Shown: one piece after another, positions 50,743 to 63,059 of the stretch | Numbering within the stretch: the first letter of the stretch is position 1 | Layout: each line of letters opens with the position of its first letter | Source: Brienomyrus brachyistius | Taxonomy: Eukaryota > Chordata > Actinopteri > Osteoglossiformes > Mormyridae | Length of the DNA: 64,000 nucleotides | NCBI RefSeq assembly: GCF_023856365.1 | Contig: NC_064538.1 | Span: forward strand, 8,316,435 to 8,380,434 | Direction: 5' to 3' | The notes under the pieces: model-generated | Told to the model about the DNA's origin: nothing | Databases searched by the model: none | Seen by the model: the letters and a program-made list of their open reading frames with translations, nothing else | Position numbers and translations under genes: made by a program

Positions 50743-53700
50743 GGGTAGTTCAGTATTAGTGATTTAGTGGCCGACCTAAGAGGAAATGATCACACAACAC
50801 CCCTTCAAATCAACCCTCATTAGGGTTGCCACTCTAAATCTGAAGAATAGAGGGAGAGACCTGTATTGGTCAGAACGGAAGACAGCATTTTATTTTTCAA
50901 AATGGGATGATCCCGTTATATATATGAGATGGGTGGCAACTCCACTACTCACATTTCCGAAAAGACTTAACTGCACGACAGCATTGACGTGTCCCTTTTG
51001 CACAATAACAAAAATTGATACAAAAAATAATGTTCTTATTTACAGTATAAACATGGGATCAACAGCATCCTGTAATACACAGGATGGGTGGCAACTCTAA
51101 TCCTCACATTTCCCAAAAGACTTGATTGTAAAAATGCACTTACATGTTCCTATCGCATACACACACACACACACACACAATTGGAACAAAAAAGAACATT
51201 CTTATTTACAGTATATACACGGCATTAGCTGCAATCAACAGGTGCTCTATTTATAAATCAAAGTCTTTTTAAATAGAACTCTTGGCTCTTTCAGAGTACT
51301 TCAATGCTTTGTCCACAGACCAACATGGAATATTGAATATTGCAAGTGAGTTTATCTTTCCGGATGGCTGAACTCACGTTCTGAATGGTTAAACAAGTGT
51401 CATTCATCTTTGGGTCAAGGATATGCAAGAGCGTGCATAACTGGAAAGACAAGGACAGTTCAGAGCAACAGGGCCACATTCTGCAAGGTAAGTGTAGTGA
51501 TAGTGAGAGTTAAGAAATCTCACAGATTTTTAGATATATAATTTATCTTTTGAAACACATTTAAGTGTCAAATCTAAACAGTAGAGAAATTCTAATAGTA
51601 AGTGCAAGTAAACATGCAGTAAATTCTCATGTTTTGAGGATTTCAAGGGCCAGGATTTTAAAGTGTGCATTAAAATTCCATGTACTGCAAACTATATCAG
51701 AGTGCATGGATTCTGAGAGGCAAGAAAAACAAGAAAAATGGATAATGGGCCTCATCATGATAGACTCCTTCCTGAATGCAAATTTAAAAAGCTTTTCCTG
51801 AACAGGGAGTTGTGTTTGCGCTTAGTGCAGCAATGTAAGAGATGTAAAAATGAGGGTTTAACAAAGAAAAATGGTTTCATAATGCCTGCAATGTCATTTC
51901 AAAACCAATAGACTGTTTCGGACACACTAGGGATGTATCCTCCTTAGATCCAGTTTCACATTCCTAAAAGAACCTCTTTTGTGTCATTAATACTTTGGAT
52001 AATGTACTTCCTTTGAGAAGTGTATTATGTATAATGCTATAGTTAAAAGAGTTGGTTTCCACCAGACTGCCTTGTTGTTATGTAAGAGTCTGACAAGTGG
52101 TATTATAAAGGAGGACATGGGCGACTATGGCGAGGAGAGCTCAGTCAGGAACGACCTTTTATTTATTTTCATCTGTTACCATGAAACCATGTGAACAACC
52201 CATTCATAGACTGTGTATTTAGTAACCAGACAATGGGTGACGTACAGTCTGTGTAGCAAATCCTCATTTTAGTGAGTAAATGCACGGATAAATCATTAAC
52301 CAGAATTTTGTCAGAACATCACAGCCTAAGAAAACCATATACAGATGTACAGTATATGACTCAACATATTCTGTTTTACTGCATAATAAGGTTGCGGGGA
52401 GCCTGTGCTGGATGAAGTTTAGAAGAGGGATGAATAGATATTCATACGCCATTAAAAGCACAGTGTAGAAAAAGTGGCACCTTATATTTAATGGTTCCTA
52501 TTTTAATGCTTCGTTGGTAGTTCTTAATTAGCAGGGCATGACAACACTAATCAGAGCAAGTGGCTGCTTATGCTCAGTGACTTTTCCTGAGTTCCAGTCT
52601 CCCCAGCAGGCCTGCGGAGGCACGGTATGGTGTCGAGGGGAGCCTGTCCGCTCTTATCCCATCACGCAGGCCCTTTGCCGTTCCCTGCTGACTAAACTGA
52701 CCGAAGTTCGGGAGACTTTTGGGAAGTGGGTATGAAAACAGAAATTGTAAATGCATGATGTGTTTTTAGATTATGATTTTGTTTTCCATTTTATAAATCA
52801 CTGTCAAATTAAAGGAAACATGAATGTAATAGGTCTCTTCAGTCTATTTGTGCATCCCAAGAAAGAAGATACTCTTATATCTCATATAATATACAGGTAT
52901 CCATCAACCGTAAGTGAGGACTTCAGTCAATCTTGACGTAATTTGATCATTATAGGGAAGAGGTCAAATATACTTTATAACATAAGTTACAATATCGAAC
53001 ACGTTTAATGAAACCTCGATAATTGCAGCACAGTTGGTTTATAATGATTCTTGCTGCATGCCGCACACATGGTGAAATACATCCACTAATGTCCACTATA
53101 TGTGCTTTGTATGTCTCAATAAGTTTTATTAAGTTCAACTCCATTACATATATTAGTTTTTCCTCAAATTCGTAGATGTACTGATCAAGCCATCAATGAA
53201 TTGCGCAATTCTAAACACCACATATGCAAAACCATACATATTTTGTACAACAGTCAACAACATTCTCATTCAATATAAATTGGTATCTAATGCAACAGAC
53301 CATTTGCAAAACAGCAGTCATCTGATGACTCAAAAATGAAATTGAAGTGACACTTAAAACAATTCGGTATAAGATGTTGTCATGTGATAATGCACAACCC
53401 AAAAACACTGCAACAATCGGCCCAGCTTTGTAATAATCTGCTAATAATAATTAAGCAATCGGCACAAACCGTATCACATAAAACATCATAGAGAAGGATA
53501 TGGAAGAGATGGACTATTTTGTGTCCAAAGAGCTGGTATAAGGAGAAGACAAAGCACAGAGATTTCCAATGATATAGTGTAAGAGCCACTGTTATAGACC
53601 ATGTCATAAATCAAAGTCCGTCTTTGGGAAAAGGCAACAGTCCAGATACCAGGGCAGAGAGGAGTAAGCATAACAATGCAATCATATGCACAGTGCCTGA

Positions 53701-55159
53701 CCCCATCCAGCCACACACCATCTTTCTTGCTAAATGCAGCACTAGTAACAGGTATGAAGAAGAAAGAATGCAAATAAGCTTTCCGTTTTTACTTTCAAAA
53801 TTTATTCAAAGTGGAATGAAGTTTTCAGATGCAAAGAAGCAACGAGACCAATTTCTGCAGCAATGATGTTTTACATGTCAATAAAGAAGCATATTCAAAC
53901 TGTAAGTTTTCACATGCATTTGTTAGATGGAAAAATCGGTACATTGACACAGATCTTTAAAAACCCCATTTTCACTTTCACAGGTAACATTGATGATTTA
54001 GAAGGAATATGCAGATCAGTGAAGTCTATTGATCACCCTTTTCATTTTGTTTTCTTTAGCTTGTGTGAAACAGTATTTATTTGTACAACCTTAAGTGGAA
54101 TTAAGCACCCAATGCCCATGTGAGGTTCAAGGGAAAGGGGAAGATTTACAATTGCACTAGTACAAGAAAAGAAACCATCAGTTTCAGAATCTCCGGAATT
54201 TTTAGCCTAATATATAAAAGGAACTGCTGAATTAAGTATGTATTTACAGTTATTTAATGTTACAAATTACACAATACCACCTTGAATAGTATTACCTTCA
54301 CATACGCCCAGTGATAACAGTACTTCATTCAGTTTGAAAGGACTGAGCAAAGTGATGTTTCAGTGTGTGTCCTGTAAGAGACTAACATACATTAGTCTCC
54401 TAATGTACTGCAAAAGCTCCTGCGGTCCAGTGATTCCTCCCCAGTAACAGGGAGAGAACTGGCCGCTTTGCTTGGAGGCTGTAGTTACGCAGCTTGTTCC
54501 TGAGGCATTCATCACGTCCACTAGGGAGGGAGTCTGCTGGTGGGGGCACACAGCTCTAAGGCACTGGCAGGGCTCTTACAACTAAATCTGCAGAGGAAAC
54601 TGTACTGTCCTTACCTTAATCAGAGCTGACGTCACACTTACTCCTTAGCACTTTAATATAATTATAATGTGTGCTTTGGCTTGAAAACAGCGGTAGCTTT
54701 TCAACATCAGTGTAAAACTAGAGAAGAATTTATGAAAGTTGGCTATTTATGTTTACATATACAATTACTGATTCACGAGCATATAAAAGGTATGAACACA
54801 GACAAGATTTCATCTAGATTCCTAAATTAGCTTCCCTAGCAATAAGGGAACAGGAATAATTTACTGAAAAAGCCCAATCACTGTGCCAGCTCCTTCTTTG
54901 GAGTTTATGCTCAGCTTCTGCATGCATGAGCTCCGTGCTGCCTGACTTTCAGCTGATGTCAATGTTCTCTCCCAAGGTACTGTTAAAAACCGGCAAGTGT
55001 AAGACTCCACATAAGCATCCATAAAATCTCTTCAAGGACGGCATGGGAAATTTTTGTTACTAGAGCAAATTATGCATTCTCTTTGATAACAGATCAATGT
55101 GAATAGTTCGAACAATTATAGACGTGTGGCCCTCAGAGAGCAAAAAAAATTGAACTTCA
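50743..55159. other. Intergenic; inka2 3' UTR at right end
   Basis: The part next to 55159 is the inka2 3' UTR (minus strand). Minus-strand AATAAA hexamers occur near 53801 and 53125, but the end cannot be fixed. A (CA)n tract is at about 51161-51178. At 50828-50970 and 51060-51130 a GGGTGGCAACTC phrase repeats, suggesting an old local duplication. No other gene seen. Confidence 0.45.
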
Positions 55160-56179
55160 TCAGACCCAGACAACTGTGCTGTAATCAAACCCAGGCTGTA
55201 TCTGCCCTGCAATTTCTGACTGCCTCCCATTAGTGTACATTCCTGTTGTCTGGCTTGTCCCCTCCAATCTCCCCAATATGTTCTTCCCCTGCTGTCCAGA
55301 TGAACCAGAGCGAAAGGGAAGATAGAATGTCCCCTTAGGCTTATTAACTTTCTTGGGTCTCTTTAAAAGTTCCGCCTCAGGGTTGTCCAGAGGCATCCAG
55401 CCAGGTTTCTCCTTCAAAAGCTTGTCTTTGTCAGGTCTCACACTGCGCAAGAACTTCTTGAAGACATTGGTGGTGAGGGAGAATCGACGGTAGATCTCCT
55501 GAGAGCGGCTGAGCGGCAGAGGGAGAGCTGGCTCTTCCTCTTCTTCCTGATTTTCAGCCGGTGCCCGCTTGCCCAGCTCTGGCAGGTCTAGCCAGTTGCC
55601 CACCAGGTCAGCAAAGACATTGTCACCTAGGACTAGTGGCTGTCGGTTGCGTCCACAGCTCATGAGTGTGGAGGTCCAGTCAGTTGAGTCATCAGTGCTA
55701 CTCACATTAGAGTCCCTCTCCAGTGACTGCGAAGTCTGATGGAGGGTTTGTGGGTTTCTTGGATAATCCACAGCTTGAGCTAGCTCAGGTGTGCTCCAGG
55801 ACACCATTCCTTGAGGGACTGGTAGTGAGCAATGGCTGCTGTCCTGCGAACACATACTTTCTCCAAGTAACCTTTTTGGGGGTAACTGGTGGCATGAAGT
55901 AGAAGACATCTTTCCTAGACCGCTCCTATGCAGAGGCTGGTCTCGTCCTTGAGATAAACTGACCTGAGGCTGGCATGGCTTTGGGGGCGGGGTACCGGGG
56001 TGGCTCAGTGGAGGGGAGCAGAACATCCGATTGTTTGGTAAAGGTGAATGACTTGGCTTTCCTGAGATTTCCAGCTGTTCCAGTACAGTCTGTAGCTGCA
56101 GAATTTTGAGTTCCTGTAGCGCACCCATCATGGAATTCATCTGAGCATGGAGTCCATCTCCAGCCTCCCGCATAGACAG
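55160..56179 (-). CDS. inka2: Inka2 (FAM212B, PAK4 inhibitor), 3' coding exon
   Basis: Inka proteins bind and inhibit the kinase PAK4, affecting actin and adhesion. On the minus strand the exon follows the acceptor CTTCTTCACATAG and reads LS then MREAGDGLHAQMN (human MKEVGDGLQDQMN). Counting from that Met: residues 1-40 are a helical segment (MMGALQELKILQLQTVLEQL). The Inka box is at about 165-200 (DWTSTLMSCGRNRQPLVLGD, NVFADLVGNWLDLPEL). A second conserved block is at 238-260 (FKKFLRSVRPDKDKLLKEKP). The C-terminus ends FDYSTVVWV. These features fit INKA2 better than INKA1. The Ser/Pro-rich middle (41-160) is poorly conserved. The Met is internal: family members have about 20 more N-terminal residues from an upstream exon that I did not find up to 64000. 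INKA2 is next to RAP1A in human. Confidence 0.92.
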   Translation of the reverse strand: MSMREAGDGLHAQMNSMMGALQELKILQLQTVLEQLEISGKPSHSPLPNNRMFCSPPLSHPGTPPPKPCQPQVSLSQGRDQPLHRSGLGKMSSTSCHQLPPKRLLGESMCSQDSSHCSLPVPQGMVSWSTPELAQAVDYPRNPQTLHQTSQSLERDSNVSSTDDSTDWTSTLMSCGRNRQPLVLGDNVFADLVGNWLDLPELGKRAPAENQEEEEEPALPLPLSRSQEIYRRFSLTTNVFKKFLRSVRPDKDKLLKEKPGWMPLDNPEAELLKRPKKVNKPKGTFYLPFRSGSSGQQGKNILGRLEGTSQTTGMYTNGRQSEIAGQIQPGFDYSTVVWV

Positions 56180-56911
56180 CTATGTGAAGAAGGAAGAGAA
56201 GTTATTTCACATGAATAGTTTTCAAACTTCCAAGCACGATATCAGGCCTGCATAAAAGGTGTTGCTGAGAAATCTCACAAATGTGTTGTCTGACCCAGCT
56301 GCCACAGTCTTTGATGGATGACATTTTTAATTCAACTCCGAGAAATTCTTTCACTCGTGAACATAAGAGAAACTGTTCCAAAACACTTATCTCGTGAGTT
56401 TTTATGCCATTGGAAACATTCAACACTAAAACCTCTGCTGATCAAGGACGTTGGCTCTCCTTCTGATCTTCCACTCAGTGATCAGTGCCACATTCCCTTC
56501 CACCATATCCCTCTCCCAGGGTGGTCTGCTTGGTGTCTGTCAACAATCATCTATTAAAGACCACTTCAATACCAGGGTGAGGAATAGAGAATTTTTCGGT
56601 ATTTTATGCAGCATATTTCTTGCCCAATTACATACACTAGGACTCAAGGATCACTTGTGATGATATGGTCTTGCAGATCCTCATTTCAGACTTTATCACT
56701 GGGCTTTTCAGCTCAGAGCTCTTCAGATATGAGACCCAGATGCAAAAGTACCTAAGCGACTCAGAGAAGATTCCTTTGTACCGATGCAAAAACTAAGACC
56801 TCCCTTTTCCTGGGCGCAGGTACACCAGTCCCTGGCCTAAATTAGGCCGTATAATTGGAAACTATTTGAATATTTAGAAAAAAGCTAAAAGGTTCATTCA
56901 AGTACAACAAA
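56180..56911 (-). other. inka2 intron, no other feature
   Basis: Begins, on the minus strand, upstream of the 3' exon. Frames here match nothing recognised. The first inka2 coding exon should lie to the right, probably beyond the window. Confidence 0.55.
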
Positions 56912-57075
56912 TCAAGTCAAGTCAAGTAGGTCTTCAGTGTTATTTGTAACCACACACACTACAGTACACAGTTAAAAATGAAACAGTGATTCTCTCAGAC
57001 TAAGGTGCTGCATAAATTAACACAAAACTAACACATAACAACCTAACAGCGTAGAGTGCATAGCCTGCAATCTGC
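56912..57075 (-). repeat. Non-LTR retroposon 3' end, minus strand
   Basis: TCAAGTCAAGTCAAGTAGGT at the left is the reverse complement of an ACTTGACTTGACTTGA tail. The adjoining CAGTTAAAAATGAAACAGTG resembles the 3' region of a common fish LINE whose opposite-strand copy lies at 63060-63350. Confidence 0.6.
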
Positions 57076-57330
57076 GCAAATGTACCTCTCGGTGGCACAA
57101 CTAGATTTTATTGGTTAGTGGTAAACCCCTGAAAAATATGCTCTAGTCTTCTTCTGGTGTAAGTACAAGAGGGGATATTTATGATATTCAAAGTCTGCAA
57201 TACGTGTAAAGCTCCATCGATTATTACGACACTGGACAATCAGCTGTTTTTCATAGTGGGGAACAAGGGATTTTGTTAGCTCATTCACCACTAGCAGTAA
57301 GATTGCCACCCCCCCAAGCCCCCCAGTAAA
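57076..57330 (-). repeat. hAT-like dispersed repeat, copy 3 (minus)
   Basis: The reverse complement contains TTCCCCACTATGAAAAACAG, CTGATTGTCCAG and a GGCTTGGGGGG motif also present in the copy at 35340. Strongly diverged. Confidence 0.5.
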
Positions 57331-57859
57331 GTACCGACCTGCCACACATTTATAATGCATTATTTAATCTGGCCCATAGATCGATCTTTCATTTTCCACA
57401 CCAAATAAAAAACGATGTCATAATAAACAATGTCATTCTCTGCAAACTCCCCCCCCCCCAATCAGGTAGCTCTTCCTTTAATGTGTTTGACTTTTTTCTA
57501 TACAGTTCAGTAGTTGGCCTTTGACAATTACTTCTCATTAAGTTCCCATGGCAATATATGCAACTTTTTTCTGTTAGGTTAAAAAAGGTTTTAATTTAGA
57601 CTATCAAAACAATTCAATAATCAAATCACATCATGACAGAAATTCAATATTTTCAATGCTTTGAATCGTTCCCTCAGTAACCATAATTGAATCCAATTGC
57701 CTTGGGGTCAGCGATTTACATCGCTAGTCTGCAATAATTCCATGATCTCAAAGATTTTGATCATCTTACTGCATTGGTCTATTTTCACCTCAAGTCCAAT
57801 ACTTGGGCATAAGGAGTTCAATGATGCTCAGCACCCATAACACATCTGTTATAATAACT
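57331..57859. other. inka2 intron spacer
   Basis: AT-rich with a short poly-C (about 57450-57459). Nothing else recognised. Confidence 0.5.
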
Positions 57860-59010
57860 GATAACTTTATTGATCCCCATATGGAAATTCTCTTTACACC
57901 TCCTCCAGTTTGCTCTTTGTAGGTGAGAGCAAACTGCCCCCAAAGGGCAACCACTAATAACAGCACCCAGTGAGCTGGGGGATAAGGACTTTGCTCAAGA
58001 ACCCACAAATGTGCCAAAGCCAGGCTCAAACCAGCAACCTTCAGATCATAGGCCCAGAGGCTCAAACCAGCAACTTTCAGATCATAGGCCCAGAGGCTCA
58101 AACCAGCAACCTTCAGATCATAGGCCCAGAGGCTCAAACCAGCAACCTTCAGATCATAGGCCCAGAGGCTCAGACCAGCAACCTTCAGATCATAGGCCCA
58201 GAGGCTCAAACCAGCAACCTTCAGATCATAGGCCCAGAGGCTCAGACCAAGAACCTTCAGATCATAGGCCCAGAGGCTCAAACCAAGAACCTTCAGATCA
58301 TAGGCCCAGAGGCTCAAACCAGCAACCTTTAGATCACAGGCCCAGAGGCTCAAACCAGCAACCTTCAGATCATAGGCCCAGAGGCTCAAACCAGCAACCT
58401 TTAGATCATAGGCCCAGAGGCTCAAACCAGCAACCTTCAGATCATAGGCCCAGAGGCTCAAACCAGCAACCTTTAGATCACAGGCCCAGAGGCTCAAACC
58501 AAGAACCTTCAGATCATAGGCCCAGAGGCTCAAACCAAGAACCTTCAGATCATAGGCCCAGAGGCTCAAACCAGCAACCTTCAGATCATAGGCCCAGAGG
58601 CTCAAGCCAGCAACCGTCAGATCATAGGCCCAGAGGCTCAAACCAGCAACCTTCAGATCATAGGCCCAGAGGCTCAAATCAGCAACCTTCAGATCATAGG
58701 CCCAGAGGCTCAAACCAGCAACCTTCAGATCATAGGTCCAGAGGCTCAAACCAGCAACCTTTAGATCACAGGCCCAGAGGCTCAAACCAAGAACCTTCAG
58801 ATCATAGGCCCAGAGGCTCAAACCAGCAACCTTCAGATCATAGGCCCAGAGGCTCAAACCAGCAACCTTCAGATCATAGGCCCAGAGGCTCAAACCAGCA
58901 ACCTTCAGATCATAGGCCCAGAGGCTCAAACCAAGAACCTTCAGATCACAGGCCCAGAGGCTCAAACCAAGAACCTTCAGATCATAGGCCCAGAGCCCAC
59001 TGAGTCACAA
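57860..59010 (-). mobile_element. tRNA-SINE (third family) enlarged by tandem array
   Basis: Read on the minus strand: a tRNA-like head with A-box-like GTGACTCAGTGGGCTC, then 27 copies of a 36-bp unit, then a body (CTTGAGCAAAGTCCTTATCC, TTTGCTCTCACCTACAAAG) and a 3' tail GGATCAATAAAGTTATCAG. The plus-strand element at 60002-60228 has the same parts in the same order with only one unit. Without the array the element would be about 210-220 bp. Confidence 0.85.
58021..58992. repeat. 36-bp tandem array, 27 copies
   Basis: Each unit reads GGCTCAAACCAGCAACCTTC and then AGATCATAGGCCCAGA on the plus strand. Variants recur: CAAGAACC for CAGCAACC, TTTAGATCACAGG for TTCAGATCATAGG. Copies 9-13 alternate two variants, a hint of 72-bp duplication steps. 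On the minus strand each unit carries GGTTTGAGCC, a degenerate Pol III B-box. Since 36 is divisible by three, several frames stay open for over 300 codons on both strands; they encode only 12-residue repeats and are not genes. Confidence 0.95.
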
Positions 59011-59794
59011 GCTTAGGCCACTCATTCATAGCTTTTATATTTCTTCCTTTTTATATTTATTCCTGTCCTTGCTTCCTCACATCATGTTCTTTACACATCT
59101 TCATACAACTTACTCTCACCGAGGCCTTCTGATCCCCGGCTCCAGGAGTCTGTACTAAGACCATAGATACAGGGCTTGATTCCCTCAGTGGGGGCAGAAA
59201 CAGACAGGCACTGAACTGGCCATGTGTGAACATTTTTCTGTAACATCTTCATTCTGTCTTAATGAACTGCTTAAGGAACCTGCCTGATCATTCAACGCTT
59301 AAAGAGTCCAAGGTTTCACTGAAGAAATCTGTCACGCCATAGTAACTACTGCAGAGGACAGGTATTAAACCCAGGGCCTCATACCTGCAAAGCATGTGTT
59401 CTGCCACAGGGCTGCATCCCCTAACTCAATGACTGTGTTCCAGTTCTAGTTCTGATATAGTACATAATACATATATAATGTTCTTGTGGGCCATGATAAC
59501 AAGCCACTTGAAACAGGATCTGTGTGAGAATGAGAATTTGGCTCTTCGGGAATGAAATGAAATCGGGATTTGCTGTGATTAAATCCCCAGCCCGACCCAC
59601 TAACTTCTTCATTTCTAAGTGATTCCCCCAGAGTCCCACAGATGAATCATTGCTGTTTGCAAAGTATTTTGGCTTTTCTGATCTTTGGAATATAATTTTG
59701 GGCAGCGCCTGCTCAGTGGGATTTGGGATCTGTGCCCATGTTCGAAAAGATTTGGGTTTGCACCCCACAGCTGGCAGAGTAATCATATCAATGT
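59011..59794. other. inka2 intron spacer, no gene seen
   Basis: Possible tRNA-like remnant at about 59350-59410 (GGTATTAAACCCAGGGCCTC); otherwise nothing recognised. Confidence 0.45.
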
Positions 59795-59920
59795 TAAGCC
59801 GGTGAGCACGGCCCTAAACAACTGCTACACTGCTGGCTGACCCTGTAGTCTCATGCCAAGCTTTCCTCACTTGTACATCTCCTTGGACAAAACTGCCTGC
59901 TAGATAAATGTACTTTTTAC
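59795..59920 (+). repeat. SINE (second family) fragment
   Basis: GAGCACGGCCCTAAACAACT and a tail TCCTTGGACAAAACTGCCTG then CTAGATAAATGTA match the family seen at 20232 and 34975. Confidence 0.6.
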
Positions 59921-60001
59921 ATTTTAAATGCACTACTTCCAAGTTGAATACAACAATTTGTCCACTGTGCAGATATATGATATGGCATGATAAACAAATA
60001 T

Positions 60002-60228
60002 GACATGTGGCTCAGTGGGCTAAGCTTCTATGCCTGTGATCAGAAGGTTGCCAGTTCAGGCCCAGCCTTGGCACATCTCTGGGTCCTTGAGGAAGACCTC
60101 CAGTTCCTTGGGTGCTGCTACAGGCAGCTGCCCTTTGCCGGCAAGCTTGTTCTCACCTACAGAGAGCAAGATGGGGTAAACAAAAAGGGAATTTCCCCCG
60201 GCGATCAATAAAGTATGATTTCATTACA
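60002..60228 (+). mobile_element. tRNA-SINE (third family), unexpanded copy
   Basis: Head TGTGGCTCAGTGGGCTAAGC (A-box) and GAAGGTTGCCAGTTCAGGCC (B-box). Body CTTGAGGAAGACCTCCAGTT, CTTGTTCTCACCTACAGAG. Tail CGGCGATCAATAAAGTATG. It contains a single copy of the segment that is repeated 27 times at 58021-58992. Confidence 0.85.
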
Positions 60229-60835
60229 GTACTTCAGATCTTCATTGTGGCCGTGGTATCTCTGCATAGGGAACGTGCAATGTAGTCTGAGTGTCAGATT
60301 TATTTTTTCAAATTTCGCTTTTACCAATATTATGCTATTTACCAATGTTTATCTTACACAACTTTTTCCTTGTTACCAGTTTTATGTTACTATTTTTTTA
60401 CTGACTCTAATGTGCATGTATGATATATTTATGCAATTCTGTTCCCGCTGTTTCTATGTAAAAATGTTTATATTCATGTGTATTTATATATCAGGAACTT
60501 TTGCCCGAGTGATATATAAGGGAGGCAGGTAAAACATAACTAGCTGTTTATGAGCTCTAGGCATTGACTGGCTACCTGTTAGTTAAGGTACCAACAGCTT
60601 TGGTTGACTACTGGACAGCTGCAACCCCAAGCAGATGAACACAATTAATATGACACATGATTTGACATTGACCAGGACAAACCTAATAGAGCTGTTGAGT
60701 TGTTTGAAACATCGATTCAGTTCTAGGTTTGTCTCTGAGATGAAATGGAAAAGTCATTAAAACACCACAGGTGTTAAAGATAGCAGAAACCTCTTAGGAA
60801 TCTTCAGGGAAGCATGAAATTGATATATTTAAATT

Positions 60836-60890
<55 letters not shown>

Positions 60891-61360
60891 TTGCAATACC
60901 CATTTGCTGGTGGTACTGATTACGTAGCTGTACTGTACAGCCTCATTATTTTTCCAAGCATAGTTTTCTCAAGATTACTACTTGATCTTTCCTTTCAGTA
61001 ATATTTATTTTGGGATTTTTTTTCCTACTCTATTTTCGGTTGTTATCTGTCTTTTTAGATTTCTGGCCTGTTCTCTGCCAATTCTTGACTCATCTATCTC
61101 TCAGTTTAGATCCTTAGCAATTTTCCAAGTGTAATTTTCTTTTCAAATCTTGCTTGGCTTTCTTTTTTTGCTATATACAGTTGTCTGGTCTTCATGTTGT
61201 TTATTAAATAGCATACTGAATATTCAAACCGCTTAATGCAGCAGCTATATGATTTCATGGAATACAATTCTTTTTTTCATTAATCTGCACATGATGCACC
61301 CTAACTGAAACCTAAAAACAAGTGGAAGACAGTGAGTTACACATAATGTTGACATGTGAC
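60229..61360. other. inka2 intron spacer with (AT)n
   Basis: AT-rich; contains a (TA)n tract at 60841-60886. No gene or other repeat recognised. Confidence 0.5.
60841..60886. repeat. (TA)n microsatellite
   Basis: About 22 uninterrupted TA units. Confidence 0.95.
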
Positions 61361-62025
61361 TATGCTGTGTATGTGTATGCTGTGTTTGTGTATGCTGTGT
61401 ATGTGTACGCTGTGTATGTATACTGTGTATGTTGTGTATGTGTATGCTGTGTTTGTGTATGCTGTGTATGTGTACGCTGTGTATGTGTATGCTGTGTATG
61501 TGTACGCTGTGTATACTGTGTTTGTGTACGCTGTGTATGTGTACGCTGTGTATGCTATGCATGTGTACGCTGTGTATGTGCATGCTGTGTATGTGTGTGC
61601 TGTGTATGCGTACGCTGTGTATGTGTATGCTGTGCATGTGTATGCTGTGTATGTGTGTACTGTGTATGTGTATACTGTGTATGCGTACGCTGTGTATGTG
61701 TACGCTGTGTATGTGTATACTGTGTATGCGTATGCTGTGTATGTGTATGCTGTGTATGTGTATGCTGTGTATGTGTACGCTGTGTATGTGTATGCTGTGT
61801 ATGTGTACGCTGCGTATGTGTATGCTGTGCATGTGTATGCTGTGTGTGTATACTGTGTATGCATACGCTGTGTATGTGTACGCTGTGTATGTGTGTACTG
61901 CGTACGCTGTGTATGTGTATACTGTGTATGTGTATACTCTGTATGTGTACGCTTTGTATGTGTGTACTGTGTATGCGTACGCTGTGTATGCGTATACTGT
62001 GTATGTGTATACTGTCTATGCATAC
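61361..62025. repeat. 15-bp minisatellite, about 44 copies
   Basis: The unit TGTGTATGTGTACGC varies at TACGC/TATGC/TATAC; copies of other lengths (shorter by 5-6 bp) occur, for example near 61410-61440. Purine/pyrimidine alternation is high. Because 15 is divisible by three, all frames on both strands stay open for 200-290 codons; these frames only encode 5-residue repeats. Confidence 0.95.
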
Positions 62026-63059
62026 AAAAGGCTTTTATAGGGTCTGCAGCACTATTCAGCAAAACCAAACATGTGTGAAAGGCCACTGCTGCACAAACAC
62101 AGAAGCAATTATGAGAGATTTGGGCAAAACATCCATTTCCCTTAAACAGCTTTAACCAAATCTTTAAAACCTGAAAGAGAGCATTTGGCTCCGAACTCAA
62201 GCTTATCTGCACTGGAACTGCAGCATGACAAATTTCTTAAATCATCCATTAGACACAACTTGAGAAGGTGCCTGGAAGTCAAAAGGAGAAACATGGTTTC
62301 TTTCCTGGGGACACAGAGGGCATCTCTGTCCTGTCTGGGAGCATGTGGGGGCAGCAGGTCCATCCCAGAATCAGAGAGAGCTCTGTCAAATGCAGCATGG
62401 CCTCACAGCTGAACGTAGCCACCCCCACCCCGCCCACTCCCCACCATCCTCAAAGCCTCAACAATGAGAAGGCTGTCTGTGTGAAAAAATGCAGCACTTG
62501 TTTAAGGGTCACAGAGGCTGCTAGCTTTCCATCCCACTGACGTGGATCAGGCAGATTAATTGATGTCTTAGACCTTTTGTAAGTCTATGAGGATGGTATA
62601 TGCTTCTGGTAAAGAACTCGGGTATATTCATAACAACCACTGGGTTCAGTTTAATTATAAGCTTGAGTACCTTCATATCAGGATGCCCATTTTGGGGTCA
62701 TGGCCAATAATAAACCCTAGAAACGCTGATCAAGGCATAACTGAAGTATTAAAATCTTAAGGTATGGTTCAGGAAAATGTTCTTGCCCAGTACAGACACA
62801 GAAAACACAACTAGCAATAACAGACACCCCTAATCTGTGCTGATTCTTAGGTGTCATTTCAGCCATGCCAGGCCACACACCAATGGCTTACATACAACAG
62901 CAACAACAACAAATTTATTTTTGTGTAGCGCATCATCACACATTACATCGTCTCAAAGCGCTTTACAGCATCCCCACCCAAAGCCCCCAGTGAGTAAGCC
63001 AAAGGCGACATTTCTAGTTACATAGTTTACATACTGCATATTATGTCCAGAAGGTTTAT
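62026..63059. other. inka2 intron spacer with retroposon pieces
   Basis: A fragment at about 62908-62985 (AAATTTATTTTTGTGTAGCG, TCTCAAAGCGCTTTACAG) is of a type common at the ends of fish dispersed repeats. No exon recognised; I looked specifically for the first inka2 exon without success. Confidence 0.5.

Noticed and set aside
58021..58992. Possible CRISPR array (36-bp direct repeats)
   Set aside because: The repeats are contiguous with no unique spacers, in a vertebrate genome and inside a SINE.
57790..59003. Open frames of 391 (minus) and 330 (plus) residues
   Set aside because: They are 12-residue translations of the 36-bp SINE-derived array; open on both strands only because 36 is a multiple of three.
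60002..60070. A genuine tRNA gene
   Set aside because: A- and B-box-like motifs are present, but the head continues into a SINE body and tail and cannot form a full cloverleaf with acceptor ends.
61245..62212. Cys/Val-, Thr/Tyr- and His/Ser-rich frames of 195-291 residues
   Set aside because: All are readings of the 15-bp minisatellite; no conserved domain and every frame is open.
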